Positions 48,258 through 63,240 of a DNA stretch of 64,000 nt are shown in pieces; within the stretch, counting starts at the first letter, position 1, and every line of letters starts with the position of its first letter. The stretch lies in contig JAUCBN010000001.1 in NCBI GenBank assembly GCA_035048815.1, positions 19,979,001-20,043,000 on the forward strand, in the 5' to 3' direction. This DNA is from Abelmoschus esculentus (Eukaryota > Streptophyta > Magnoliopsida > Malvales > Malvaceae). The notes under the pieces are model-generated. The model made no database searches, was not told where the DNA came from, and worked only from the letters and a program-made list of their open reading frames with translations. The position numbers and the translations under genes are program-made.

Positions 48258-51200
48258 TTTTAATCCCAAAAAAACGACAACCAAATGTTATTAAATCAAA
48301 TCTTATGAGTTTAAATATTTAATTATGGGCTTTTGAACAAAATTATACAGATTAATCTCAAATTTTCAGTTGTTTACTCGGTTAAAATTCGAACGGAATC
48401 TCTATAGAGTCTATTTAGACATGCACGGTTTAATCGCTTCAAAACGACAACCAATTGTTATTAAATTAAATTTTATGAGTTCAAATAGTTAATTATAGGC
48501 TTTTGAACAAAATTATACAGATTAATCTCAAATTTTTAGCTTTTAACTCGGTTAAAATTAGAACGGAATCTCTATAAAGCCCATTTAGACATGCACGTTT
48601 TAATCCCAAAAAAACGATAACTAAATGTTATTAAAAAAAATTTTATGAGTTTAAATATTTAATTAGGGGCTTTTGAACAAAATTATACAGATTAATCTCA
48701 AATTTTCAGCTATTTACTCGGTTAAAATTCGAACGGAATCTCTATCAAGACCATTTAGACATGCACGGTTTAATCACATCAAAACGATATCCAATTGTTA
48801 TTAGATTAAATTTTATGAGTTCAAATAGTTAATTATAGGCATTTCAAAAAAATTATACAGATTAATCTCAAATTTTTCAGCTTTTTACTCGGTTAAAATT
48901 AGAACGGAATCTCTACAAGGCCCATTTAGACATGCACGTTTTAATCCCAAAAAAACGACAACCAAATGTTATTAAATCAAATTTTATGAGTTTAAATATT
49001 TAATTATGGGCTTTTGAACAAAATTATACAGATTAAACTCAAATTTTCAGCTGTTTACACGGTTAAAATTCGTACGGAATCTCTATAAAGACCATTTAGA
49101 CATGCACGGTTTAATCGCATCAAAACAACGACCAATTGTTATTAAATTAAATTTTATGAGTTCAAATAGTTAATTATAGGCTTTTGAACAAAATTATACA
49201 GATTAATCTCAAATTTTTAGCTTTTTACTCGGTTAAAATTAGAACGGAATCTCTATAAAGCCTATTTAGACATGCACGTTTTAATCGCATCAAAACGACA
49301 ACCAAATTTTATTAAAACCAAATTTAATGAGTTCAAATAGTTAATTATAGGCTTTTGAACAAAATTATACAAATTAATCTCAAATTTTCAGCTTTTAACT
49401 CGGTTAAAATTAGAACGAAATCTCTATAAAGCCCATTTAGACATGCACGTTTTAATCCCAAAAAAACGACAACCAAATGTTATTAAATCAAATTTTATGA
49501 GTTTAAATATTTAACTATGGGCTTTTGAACAAAATTATACAGATTAATCTCAAATTTTCAGTTGTTTACTAGGTTAAAATTCGAACGAAATCTCTATAAA
49601 GTCTATTTAGACATACACGGTTTAATCGCATCAAAACGACAACCAATTGTTATTAAATTAAATTTTATGAGTTCAAATAGTTAATTATAGGCTTTTGAAC
49701 AAAATTATACAGATTAATCTCAAATTTTCAGCTTTTAACTCGGTTAAAATTAGAACGTAATCTCTACAAAGCCCATTTAGACATGCACGTTTTAATCCCA
49801 AAAAAACGACAACCAAATGTTATTAAATCAAATTTTATGAGTTTAAATATTTAATTATGGGCTTTTGAACAAAATTATACAGATTAATCTCAAATTTTCA
49901 GTTGTTTACTCGGTTAAAATTCGAACGGAATCTCTATAGAGTCTATTTAGACATGCACGGTTTAATCGCTTCAAAACGACAACCAATTGTTATTAAATTA
50001 AATTTTATGAGTTCAAATAGTTAATTATAGGCTTTTGAACAAAATTATACAGATTAATCTCAAATTTTTAGCTTTTAACTCGGTTAAAATTAGAACGGAA
50101 TATCTATAAAGCCCATTTAGACATGCACGTTTTTATCCCAAAAAAACGATAACCAAATGTTATTAAATCAAATTTTATGAGTTTAAAAATTTAATTATGG
50201 GCTTTTGAACAAAATTATACAGATTAATCTGAAATTTTCAGTTGTTTACAAGGTTAAAATTCGTACGGAATCTCTTTAAAGACCATTTAGACATGCACGG
50301 TTTAATCGCATCAAAACAACGACCAATTGTTATTAAATTAAATTTTATGAGTTAAAATAGTTAATTATAGGCTTTTGAACAAAATTATACAAATTAATCT
50401 CAAATTTTTAGCTTTTTACTCGGTTAAAATTAGAACGGAATCTCTATAAAGCCCATTTAGACATGCACGTTTTAATCGCATCAAAACGACAACCAAATTT
50501 TATTAAAACCAAATTTTATGATTTCAAATTTTTAATTATTAGATTTGGAACAAAATTATCGAGATTAATCTCAAATTTTTAGAATTTTACTCGGTTAAAA
50601 TTAGAACGAAATCTCTATAAAGCCCATTTAGACATGCACGTTTTAATCCCAAAATAACGACAACCAAATGTTATTAAATCAAATTTTATGAGTTTAAATA
50701 TTTAATTATGGGCTTTTGAACAAAATTATACAGATTAATCTTAAATTTTCAGCTGTTTACACGGTTAAAATTCGTACGGAATCTCTATAAAGACCATTTA
50801 GACATGCACGGTTTAATCGCATCAAAACAACGACCAATTGTTATTAAATTAAATTTTATGAGTTCAAATAGTTAATTATAGGCTTTTGAACAAAATTATA
50901 CAGATTAATCTCAAATTTTTAGCTTTTTACTCGGTTAAAATTAGAACGGAATCTCTATAAAGCCCATTTAGACATGCACGTTTTAATCGCATCAAAACGA
51001 CAACCAAATTTTATTAAAACCAAATTTAATGAGTTCAAATAGTTAATTATAGGCTTTTGAACAAAATTATACACATTAATCTCAAATTTTCAGCTTTTAA
51101 CTCGGTTAAAATTAGAACGAAATCTCTATAAAGCCCATTTAGACATGCACGTTTTAATCCCAAAAAAACGACAACCAAATGTTATTAAATCAAATTTTAT

Positions 51201-54200
51201 GAGTTTAAAAATTTAATTATGGGCTTTTGAACAAAATTATACAGATTAATCTCAAATTTTCAGTTGTTTACTCGGTTAAAATTCGAACGGAATCTCTATA
51301 GAGTCTATTTAGACATGCACGGTTTAATCGCTTCAAAACGACAACCAATTGTTATTAAATTAAATTTTATGAGTTCAAATAGTTAATTATAGGCTTTTGA
51401 ACAAAATTATACAGATTAATCTCAAATTTTCAGCTTTTAACTCGGTTAAAATTAGAACGAAATCTCTATAAAGCCCATTTAGACATGCACGTTTTAATCC
51501 CAAAAAAACGACAACCAAATGTTATTAAATCAAATTTTATGAGTTTAAATATCTAACTATGGGCTTTTGAACAAAATTATACAGATTAATCTCAAATTTT
51601 CAGTTGTTTACTAGGTTAAAATTCGAACGAAATCTCTATAAAGTCTATTTAGACATACACGTTTTAATCCCAAAAAAACGACAACCAAATGTTATTAAAT
51701 CAAATTTTATGAGTTTAAAAATTTAATTATGGGCTTTTGAACAAAATTATACAGATTAATCTCAAATTTTCAGTTGTTTACTCGGTTAAAATTCGAACGG
51801 AATCTCTATAGAGTCTATTTAGACATGCACGGTTTAATCGCTTCAAAACGACAACCAATTGTTATTAAATTAAATTTTATGAGTTCAAATAGTTAATTAT
51901 AGGCTTTTGAACAAAATTATACAGATTAATCTCAAATTTTTTGCTTTTAACTCGGTTAAAATTAGAACGGAATCTCTATAAAGCCCATTTAGACATGCAC
52001 GTTTTAATCCCAAAAAGACGATAACCAAATGTTATTAAAAAAAATTTATGAGTTTAAATATTTAATTATGGGCTTTTAAACAAAATTATACAGATTAATC
52101 TCAAATTTTCAGCTATTTACTCGGTTAAAATTCGAACGGAATCTCTATCAAGACTATTTAGACATGCATGGTCTAATCACATCAAAACGATATCCAATTG
52201 TTATTAGATTAAATTTTATGAGTTCAAATAGTTAATTATAGGCTTTTGAACAAAATTATACAGTTTAATCTCAAATTTTTTGACCTTTTTACTCGGTTAA
52301 AATTAGAACGGAATCTCTACAAAGCCCATTTAGACATGCACGTTTTAATCCCAAAAAAACGATAACCAAATGTTATTAAATCAAATTTTATGAGTTTAAA
52401 TATTTAATTATGGGCTTTTGAACTAAATTATATAGATTAATCTCAAATTTTCAGCTCTTTACACGGTTAAAATTCGAACGAAATCTCTATAAAGTCTATT
52501 TAGACATGCATGGTTTAATCGCATCAAAACGACAACCAATTGTTATTAAATTAAATTTTATGAGTTCAAATAGTTAATTATAGGCTTTTGAACAAAATTA
52601 TATAGATTAATCTCAAATTTTCAGCTTTTAACTCGGTTAAAATTAGAATGAAATCTCTATAAAGCCCATTTAGACATGCACGTTTTAATCCCAAAAAAAC
52701 GACAACCAAATATTATTAAATCAAATTTTATGAGTTTAAAAATTTAATTATGGGCTTTTGAAAAAAATTATACAGATTAATCCCAAATTTTCAGCTGTTT
52801 ACTCGGTTAAAATTAGAACGCAATCTCTATAAAGCCCATTTAGACATGCACGTTTTAATCCCAAAAAAACGACAACCAAATGGTATTAAAACAAATTTTA
52901 TGAGTTTAAATATTTAATTATGGGCTTTTGAACAAAATTATACAGATTAATCTCAAATTTTCAACTGTTTACTCGGTTGAAATTCGAACGGAATCTCTAT
53001 AAAGTCTATTTAGACATGTACGGTTTAATCGCATCAAAACGACAATCAATTGTTATTAAATTAAATTTTATGAGTTCAAATAGTTAATTATAGGCTTTTG
53101 AACAAAATTATACAGATTAATCTCAAATTTTCAGCTTTTAACTCGGTTAAAATTAGAACGGAATCTCTATAAAGCCCATTTAGACATGCACATTTTAATC
53201 TCAAAAAAACGACAACCAAATGTTATTAAATCAAATTTTATGAGTTTAAATATTTAATTATGGGCTTTTGAACAAAATTATACAGATTAATCTCAAATTT
53301 TAAGTTGTTTACTCGGTTAAAATTCGAACGGAATCTCTATAAAGCCCATTTAGACATGCACGGTTTAATCGCATCAAAACGACAACCAATTGTTATTAAA
53401 TTAAATTTTATGAGTTCAAATAGTTAGTTATAGGCTTTTGAACAAAATTATACAGATTAATCTCAAATTTTCAGCTTTTAACTCGGTTAAAATTAGAACG
53501 GAATCTCTATAAAGCCCATTAAGACATGCACGTTTTTATCCCAAAAAAACGACAACCAATTGCTAATAAATCAAATTTTATGAGTTTAAATATTTAATTA
53601 TGGGCTTTTGAACAAAATTATACAGATTAATCTCAAATTTTCAACTGTTTACTCGGTTAAAATTCGAACGGAATCTCTATAAAGCCCATTTAGACATGCA
53701 CGGTTTAATCGCATCGAAACGATAACCAAATGTTATTAAATTAAATTTTATGAGTTCAAATAGTTAATTATAGGCTTTTGAACAAAATTATACAGTTTAA
53801 TCTCAAATTTTTTGAGCTTTTTACTCGGTTAAAATTAGAACGGAATCTCTACAAAGCCCATTTAGACATGCACGTTTTAATCCCAAAAAAACGATAACCA
53901 AATGTTATTAAATCAAATTTTATGAGTTTAAATATTTAATTATGGGCTTTTGAACTAAATTATATAGATTAATCTCAAATTTTCAGCTGTTTACTCGGTT
54001 AAAATTCGAACAAAATCTCTATAAAGTCTATTTAGACATGCATGGTTTAATCGCATCAAAACGACAACCAATTGTTATTAAATTAAATTTTATGAGTTCA
54101 AATAGTTAATTATAGGCTTTTGAACAAAATTATATAGATTAATCTCAAATTTTCAGCTTTTAACTCGGTTAAAATTAGAATGAAATCTCTATAAAGCCCA

Positions 54201-57200
54201 TTTAGACATGCACGTTTTAATCCCAAAAAAACGACAACAAAATGTTATTAAATCAAATTTTATGAGTTTAAATTTTTAATTATGGGCTTTTGAAAAAAAT
54301 TATACAGATTAATCTCAAATTTTCAGCTGTTTACTCGGTTAAAATTAGAACGCAATCTCTATAAAGCCCATTTAGACATGCACGTTTTAATCCCAAAAAA
54401 ACGACAACCAAATGTTATTAAAACAAATTTTATGAGTTTAAATTTTTAATTATGGGCTTTTGAACAAAATTATACAGATTAATCACAAATTTTCAGCTGT
54501 TTACTCGGTTAAAATTCGAACGGAATCTCTATAAAGTCTATTTAGACATGTACGGTTTAATCGCATCAAAACGACAACCAATTATTATTAAATTAAATTT
54601 TATGAGTTCAAATAGTTAATTATAGGCTTTTGAATAAAATTATACAGATTAATCTCAAATTTTCAGCTTTTAACTCGGTTAAAATTAGAACGGAATCTCT
54701 ATAAAGCCCATTTAGACATGCACGTTTTAATCCCAAAAAAACAACAACCAAATGTTATTAAATCAAATTTTATGAGTTTAAATATTTAATTATGGGCTTT
54801 TGAACAAAATTATACAGATTAATCTTAAATTTTTAGTTGTTTACTCGGTTAAAATTTGAACGGAATCTCTATAGAGTCCATTTAGACATGCACGGTTTAA
54901 TCGCTTCAAAACGACAACCAATTGTTATTAAATTAAATTTTATGAGTTCAAATAGTTAATTATAGGCTTTTGAACAAAATTATACAGATTAATCTCAAAT
55001 TTTTAGCTTTTAACTCGGTTAAAATTAGAACGGAATCTCTATAAAGCCCATTTAGACATGCACGTTTTAATCCCAAAAAAACGATAACCAAATGTTATTA
55101 AAACAAATTTTATGAGTTTAAATATTTAATTATGGGCTTTTGAACAAAATTATACAGATTAATCTCAAATTTTCAGCTATTTACTCGGTTAAAATTCGAA
55201 CGGAATCTCTATTAAGTCTATTTAGACATGCACGGTTTAATCACATCAAAACGACAACCAATTGTTATTAAATTAAATTTTATGAGTTCAAATAGTTAAT
55301 TATAGGCTTTTGAACAAAATTATATAGATTAATCTCAAATTTTCAGCTTTTAACTCGGTTAAAATTAGAACGAAATCTCTATAAAGCCCATTTAGACATG
55401 CACGTTTTAATCCCAAAAAAACGACAACCAAATGTTATTAAATCAAATTTTATGAGTTTAAAAATTTAATTATGGGCTTTTGAACAAAATTATAGAGATT
55501 AATCTCAATTTTTCAGTTGTTTACTCGGTTAAAATTCGTACGGAATCTCTATAAAGACCATTTAGACATGCACGGTTTAATCGCATCAAAACAACGACCA
55601 ATTGTTATTAAGTTAAATTTTATGAGTTCAAATAGTTAATTATAGGCTTTTGAACAAAATTATACAGATTAATCTCAAATTTTTAGCTTTTTACTCGGTT
55701 AAAATTAGAACAGAATCTCTATAAAGCCCATTTAGACATGCACGTTTTAATCGCATCAAAACGACAACCAAATTTTATTAAAACAAAATTTTATGATTTC
55801 AAATTTTTAATTATTAGCTTTGGAACAAAATTATCGAGATTAATCTCAAATTTTTAGAATTTTACTCGGTTAAAATTCGAACGGAATCTCTATAAAGCAT
55901 ATTTAGACATGTACGTTTTAATCCCAAAATAACGACAACCAAATGTTATTAAATCAAATTTTATGAGTTTAAATATTTAATTATGGGCTTTTGAACAAAA
56001 TTATACAGATTAATCTCAAATTTTCAGCTGTTTACTCGGTTAAAATTCGAACGGAATCTCTATAAAGTCTATTTAGACATGCACGGTTTAATCGCATCAA
56101 AACGACAACCAATTGTTATTAAATTAAATTTTTTGAGTTCAAATAGTTAATTATACGCTTTTGAACAAAATTATACAGATTAATCTCAAATTTTCAGCTT
56201 TTAACTCGGTTAAAATTAGAACGCAATCTCTATAAAGCCCATTTAGACATGCACGTTTTAATCCCAAAAAAACGACAACCAAATGTTATTAAATCAAATT
56301 TTATGAGTTTAAATATTTAATTATGGGCTTTTGAACAAAATTATACAGATTAATCTCAAATTTTCAGCTGTTTACTCGGTTAAAATTCGAACGGAATCTC
56401 TATAAAGTCTATTTAGACATGCACGGTTTAATCGCATCAAAACGACAACCAATTCTTATTAAATTAAATTTTATGAGTTCAAATAGTTAATTATAGGCTT
56501 TTGAACACAATTATACAGATTAATCTCAAATTTTCAGCTTTTAACTCGGTGAAAATTAGAACGGAATCTCTATAAAGCCCATTTAGACATGCACGTTTTA
56601 ATCCCAAAAAAACGACAAACAAATGTTATTAAATCAAATCTTATGAGATTAAATATTTAATTATGGGCTTTTGAACAAAATTATACAGATTAATCTCAAA
56701 TTTTCAGCTGTTTACACGGTTAAAATTCGAACGGAATCTCTATAGAGTCTATTTAGACATGCACGGTTTAATCGCTTCAAAACGACAACCAATTGTTATT
56801 AAATTAAATTTTATGAGTTCAAATAGTTAATTATAGGCTTTTGAACACAATTATACAGATTAATCTCAAATTTTTAGCTTTTAACTCGGTTAAAATTAGA
56901 ACGGAATCTCTATAAAGCTCATTTAGACATGTACGTTTTAATCCAAAAAAAACGATAACCAAATGTTATTAAAAAAAATTTTATGAGTTTAACTATTTAA
57001 TTATGGGCTTTTGAACAAAATTATACAGATTAATCTCAAATTTTCAGCTCTTTACTCGGTTAAAATTCAAACGGAATCTCTATCAAGACTATTTAGACAT
57101 GCACGGTTTAATCACATCAAAACGATATCCAATTGTTATTAGATTAAATTTTATGAGTTCAAATAGTTAATTATAGGCTTTTGAACACAATTATACAGAT

Positions 57201-60200
57201 TAATCTCAAATTTTTCAGCTTTTTACTCGGTTAAAATTAGAACGGAATCTCTACAAAGCCCATTTAGACATGCACGTTTTAATCCCAAAAAAACGATAAC
57301 CAAATGTTATTAAATAATATTTTATGAGTTTAAATATTTAATTATGGGCTTTTGAACTAAATTATATAGATTAATCTCAAATTTTCAGCTGTTTACTCGG
57401 TTAAAATTCGAACGGAATCTCTATAAAGTCTATTTAGACATGCACGGTTTAATCGCATCAAAACGACAACCAATTGTTATTAAATTAAATTTTATGAGTT
57501 CAAATAGTTAATTATAGGCTTTTGAACAAAATTATATAGATTAATCTCAAATTTTCAGCTTTTAGCTCGGTTAAAATTACAACGAAATCTCTATAAAGCC
57601 CATTTAGACATGCACGTTTTAATCCCAAAAAAACGACAACCAAATGTTATTGAATCAAATTTTATGAGCTTAATTTTAATTATGGGCATTTGAACAAAAT
57701 TATACAGATTAATCTCAAATTTTCAGCTGTTTACACGGTTAAAATTCGAACGGAATCTCTATAGAGTCTATTTAGACATGCACGGTTTAATCGCTTCAAA
57801 ACGACAACCAATTGTTATTAAATTAAATTTTATGAGTTCAAATAGTTAATTATAGGCTTTTGAACAAAATTATACAGATTAATCTCAAATTTTTAGCTTT
57901 TAACTCGGTTAAAATTAGAACGGAATCTCTACAAAGCCCATTTACACATGCACGTTTTAATCCAAAAAAAACGATAACCAAATGTTATTAAAACAAATTT
58001 TATGAGTTTAAATATTTAATTATGGGCTTTTAAACAAAATTATGCAGATTAATCTCAAATTTTCAGCTATTTACTCGATTAAAATTCGAACGGAATCTCT
58101 ATCAAGACCATTTAGAAATGCACGGTTTAATCGCATCAAAACGACATCCAATTGTTATTAAATTAAATTTTATGAGGTCAAATAGTTAATTATAGGCTTT
58201 TGAACAAAATTATACAGATTAATCTCAAATTTTTCAGCTTTTTACTCGGTTAAAATTAGAACGGAATCTCTATAAAGCCCATTTAGACATGCATGTTTTA
58301 ATCGCATCAAAACGATAAACAAATTTTATTAAAATCAAATTTTATGATTTTAAATAATTAATTATTGGCTTTGAAACAAAATTATCGAGATTAATCTCAA
58401 ATTTTCAGCTTTTTACTCGTATAAAATTAGAACGAAATCTTTATAAAGCCCATTTAGACATGTACGTTTTAATCCCAAAAAAACGACAACCAAATGTTAT
58501 TAAATCAAATTTTATGAGTTTAAATATTTAATTATGGGCTTTTGAACAAAATTATACAGATTAATCTCAAATTTTCAGCTGTTTACTCGGTTAAAATTCG
58601 AACGGAATCTCTATAAAGACCATTTAGACATACACGGTTTAATCGCATCAAAACGCCAACCAATTTTTATTAAATTAAATTTTATGTGTTCAAATAGTTA
58701 ATTATAGGCTTTTGAACAAAATTATACAGATTAATCTCAAATTTTCAGGTTTTTCCTCGGTTAAATTCGAATGGAATCTCTGCAAAGCCCATTTAGACAT
58801 GCACGTTTTAATCGCATCAAAACGACAACCAAATTTTATTAAAATCAAATTTTATGATTTCAAATATTTAATTATTAGATTTGGAAAAAAATTATCGAGA
58901 TTAATCTCAAATTTTCAGCTTTTTACTCGGATAAAATTAGAACGGAATCTTTATAAAGCCCATTTAGACATGCACGTTTTAATCCCAAAAAAACGACAAC
59001 CAAATGTTATTAAATCAAATTTTATGAGTTTAAATATTTAATTATGGGCTTTTGAACAAAATTATACAGATTAATCTCAAATTTTCAGCTGTTTACTCGG
59101 TTAAAATTCGAACGGAATCTTTATAAAGCCCATTTAGACATGCACGTTTTAATCGCATCAAAACGACAACCAAATTTTATTAAAACCAAATTTTATGATT
59201 TCAAATTTTTAATTATTAGCTTTGGAACAAAATTATCGAGATTAATCTCAAATTTTTAGAATTTTACTCGGTTAAAATTAGAACGGAATCTCTATAAAGA
59301 CCATTTAGACATACACGGTTTAATCGCATCAAAACGACAACCAATTTTTATTAAATTAAATTTTATGAGTTCAAATAGTTAATTATAGGCTTTTGAACAA
59401 AGTTATACAGATTAATCTCAAATTTTTAGCTTTTTACTCGGTTAAAATTAGAATGGAATCTCTATAAAGCCCATTTAGACATGCACCTTTTAATCTTAAA
59501 ATAACGACAACCAACTGTTATTAAATCAAATTTTATGAGTTTAAATATTTAATTATGGGCTTTTGAACAAAATTATACAGATTAATCTCAAATTTTCAGC
59601 TGTTTACTCGATTAAAATTCGAACGGAATCTCTATAAAGCCCATTTAGACATGCACGGTTTAATCGAATTAAAACGACAACCAAATGTTATAAAATTAAA
59701 TTTTATGAGCACAAATAGTTAATTATAGGCTTTTGAACAAAATTATACAGATTAATCTCAAATTTTCAACTTTTAACTCGGCTAAAATTAGAACGGAATC
59801 TCTATAAAGCCCATTAAGACATGCACGTTTTAATAGCATCAAAACGACAACCAAATTTTACTAAAACCAAATTTTATGATTTCAAATTTTTAATTATTTG
59901 CTTTGGAACAAAATTATCGAGATTAATCTCAAATTTTCAGCTGTTTACTCGGTTAAAATTCGAACGGAATCTCTATAAAGACCATTTAGAAATGCACGGT
60001 TTAATCGCATCAAAACGACAACCAATTGTTATTAAATTAAATTTTATGAGTTCAAATAGTTAATTATAGGCTTTTGAACAAAATTATACAGATTAATCTC
60101 AAATTTTCAGCTGTTTACTCGGTTAAAATTAGAACGCAATCTCTATAAAGCCCATTTAGACATACACGTTTTAATCCCAGCAAAACGATAACCAAATGTT

Positions 60201-60750
60201 ATTAAATCTAATTTTATGAGTTTAAATATTTAATTATGGGCTTTTAAACAAAATTGTACAGATTAATCTCAAATTTTCAGCCGTTTAATCGGTTAAAATT
60301 CGAACAGAATCTCTATAAAGACCATTTAGACATGCACGGTTTAATCGCATCAAAACGACAACCAATTGTTATTAAATTAAATTTTATGAGTTCAAATAGT
60401 TAATTATAGGCTTTTGAACAAAATTATACAGATTAATCTCAAATTTTCAGCTTTTGACTCGGTTAAAATTAGAACAAAATCTTTATAAAGCCCATTTACA
60501 CATGTACGTTTTAATCCCAAAAAAACGACAACCAAATGTTATTAAATCAAATTTTATGAGTTTAAATATTTAATTATCGGCTTTTGAACTAAATTATATA
60601 GATTAATCTCAAATTTTCTGCTGTTTACTCGGTTAAAATTCGAATGGAATCTCTATAAAGTCTATTTATACATGCTCGGTTTAATCGCATCAAAACGACA
60701 ACCAATTGTTATTAAATTAAATTTTATGAGTTCAAATAGTTAATTATAGG

Positions 60751-61430
60751 CTTTTGAAAAAAATTATACAGATTAATCTTAAATTTTCAGCTTTTTACTC
60801 GGTTAAAATTAGAACGGAATCTTTATAAATCCCATTTAGACATGCACGTTTTAATCGCATCAAAATGATAACCAAATTTTACTAAAACCAAATTTTATGA
60901 TTTTAAATTTTTAATTATTAGCTTTGGAACAAAATTATCGAGATTAATCTCAAATTTTCAGCTCTTTACTCGGTTAAAATTCGATCGGAATCTCTATAAA
61001 GCCCATTTAGACATGCACGGTTTAATCGCATCAAAACGACAACCAATTGTTATTAAATTAAATTTTATGAGTTCAAATAGTTAATTATAGGCTTTTGAAA
61101 AAAATTATACAGATTAATCTTAAATTTTCAGCTTTTTACTCGGTTAAAATTAGAACGGAATCTTTATAAATCCCATTTAGACATGCACGTTTTAATCGCA
61201 TCAAAATGATAACCAAATTTTACTAAAACCAAATTTTATGATTTTAAATTTTTAATTATTAGCTTTGGAACAAAATTATCGAGATTAATCTCAAATTTTC
61301 AGCTTCTTACTCGGTTAAAATTCGATCGGAATCTCTATAAAGCCCATTTAGACATGCACGGTTTAATCGCATCAAAACGACAACCAATTGTTATTAAATT
61401 AAATTTTAAGAGTTCAAATAGTTAATTATA
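60751..61430 (+). repeat. B-C dimer duplication (341-bp offset)
   Basis: CTTTTGAAAAAAATTATACA (60751 and 61092), CTTTATAAATCCCATTT, AAAATGATAACC, AAATTTTACTAAAACC and AAAATTCGATCGGAATC recur in the same order one dimer apart. Confidence 0.8.
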
Positions 61431-61559
61431 GGCTTTTGAACAAAATTATACAGATTAATCTCAAATTTTCAGCTTTTTACTCGGTTAAAATTAGAACGGA
61501 ATCTCTATAAAGCACATTTACACATGCACATTTTAATCCCAACAAAACGACAACCAAAT

Positions 61560-63240
61560 GTTATTAAAATTAAATTTTATGATTTCAAATATTTAATTAA
61601 TAGCTTTGGAACAAAATTATCGAGATTAATCTCAAATTTTTAGAATTTTACTCGGTTAAAATTAGAACGGAATCTCTATAAAGCCCATTTAGACATGCAC
61701 GTTTTAATCCCCAAAAAACGACAACCGAATGTTATTAAATCAAATTTTATGAGTTTAAATATTTAATTATGGGCTTTTGAACAAAATTATACAGATTAAT
61801 CTCAAATTTTCAGCTGTTTACTTGGTTAAAATTCGAACGGAATCTCTATAAAGCCCATTTATACATGCACGGTTTAATCGCATCAAAACGACAACTAATT
61901 GTTATTAAATTAAATTTTATGAGTTCAAATAGTTTATTATAGGCTTTTGAACAAAATTATACAAATTAATCTCAAATTTTTAGCTTTTTACTCGGTTAAA
62001 ATTAGAACGGAATCTCTATCAAGCCCATTTAGACATGCAAATTTTAATCCCAACAAAATGACAACCAAATGTTATTAAATCAAATTTTATGAGTTTAAAT
62101 ACTTAATTATGGGCTTTTGAACAAAATTATACAGATTAATCTCAAATTTTCAACTTTTTACTCGGTTAAAATTAGAACGGAATCTCTATAAATCCCATTT
62201 AGACATGCACGTTTTAATCGCATCAAAACGACAACAAAATTTTATTAAAACCAAATTTTATGATTTCAAATTTTTAATTATTAGCTTTGGAACAAAATTA
62301 TTGAGATTAATCTAAAGTTTTTAGAATTTTACACGGTTAAAATTAGAACGGAATCTCTATAAAGCCCATTTAGACATGCACGTTTTAGTCCCCAAAAAAT
62401 GACAACCAAATGTTATTAAATCAAATTTTATGAGTTTAAATATTTAATTATGGGCTTTTGAACAAAATTATACAGATTAATCTCAAATTTTCAGCTGTTT
62501 ACTCTGTTAAAATTAGAACAGAATCTCTAGAAAGCCCATTTAGACATGCACGTTTTAATCCCAACAAAACGACAACCAAATGTTATTAAATCTAATTTTA
62601 TGAGTTTAAATATGTAATTATGGGCTTTTAAACAAAATTATACAGATTAATCTCAAATTTTCAGCCGTTTACTCGGTTAAAATTAGAACAGAATCTCTAT
62701 AAAGACCATTTAGACATGCACGGTTTAATCGCATCAAAACGACAACCAATTGTTATTAAATTAAATTTTACGAGTTCAAATAGTTAATTATAGGCTTTTG
62801 AACAAAATTATACAGATTAATCTCAAATTTTCAGCTTTTTAATCGGTTAAATTCGAATGGAATCTCTGTAAAGTCCATTGAGACATGCACGTTTTAATCG
62901 CATCAAAACGACAACCAAATTTTATTAAAATTAAATTTTATGATTTCAAATGTTTAATTATTAGCTTTGGAACAAAATTATCGAGATTAATCTCAAATTT
63001 TTAGAATTTTACTCGGTTAAAATTAGAACGGAATCTCTATAAAGCCCATTTAGACATGCACGTTTTAATCCCCAAAAAACGACAACCGAATGTTATTAAA
63101 TCAAATTTTATGAGTTTAAATATTTAATTATGGGCTTTTGAACAAAATTATACAGATTAATCTCAAATTTTCAGCTGTTTACTTGGTTAAAATTCGAACG
63201 GAATCACTATAAAGCCCATTTACACATTCACAGTTTAATC
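61560..63240 (+). repeat. Eight-monomer offset repeat (~1.36 kb)
   Basis: TTTAATCCCCAAAAAACGAC with AACCGAATG and the following CAGCTGTTTACTTGG are found near 61705 and 63066, offset 1361. The preceding C monomer with AAAATTAAATTTTATGATTT is shared. The intervening monomers are unlike each other, so this is a partial repeat. Confidence 0.65.

Larger units (their letters stand above)
44130..58915 (+). repeat. Near-identical C-type monomers 14.6 kb apart
   Basis: About 44107-44313 and 58712-58915 share a set of rare variants: CAGGTTTTTCCTCGG, GGTTAAATTCGAATGG, CTCTGCAAAGCCC and TAGATTTGGAAAAAAATTAT. By eye I see no difference over the first ~200 bases. The flanks diverge, with a different monomer following each copy. 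Only the two ends of the interval given are the repeat. Confidence 0.8.

Noticed and set aside
41808..60063. Open frames in the satellite (41808-42002, 44107-44313, 58712-59041, 59821-60063)
   Set aside because: They are translations of the 170-bp repeat: the same MNKIIQINLKFS-type strings recur because the DNA repeats. Most monomers carry stops in this frame. No domain, no coding signature.
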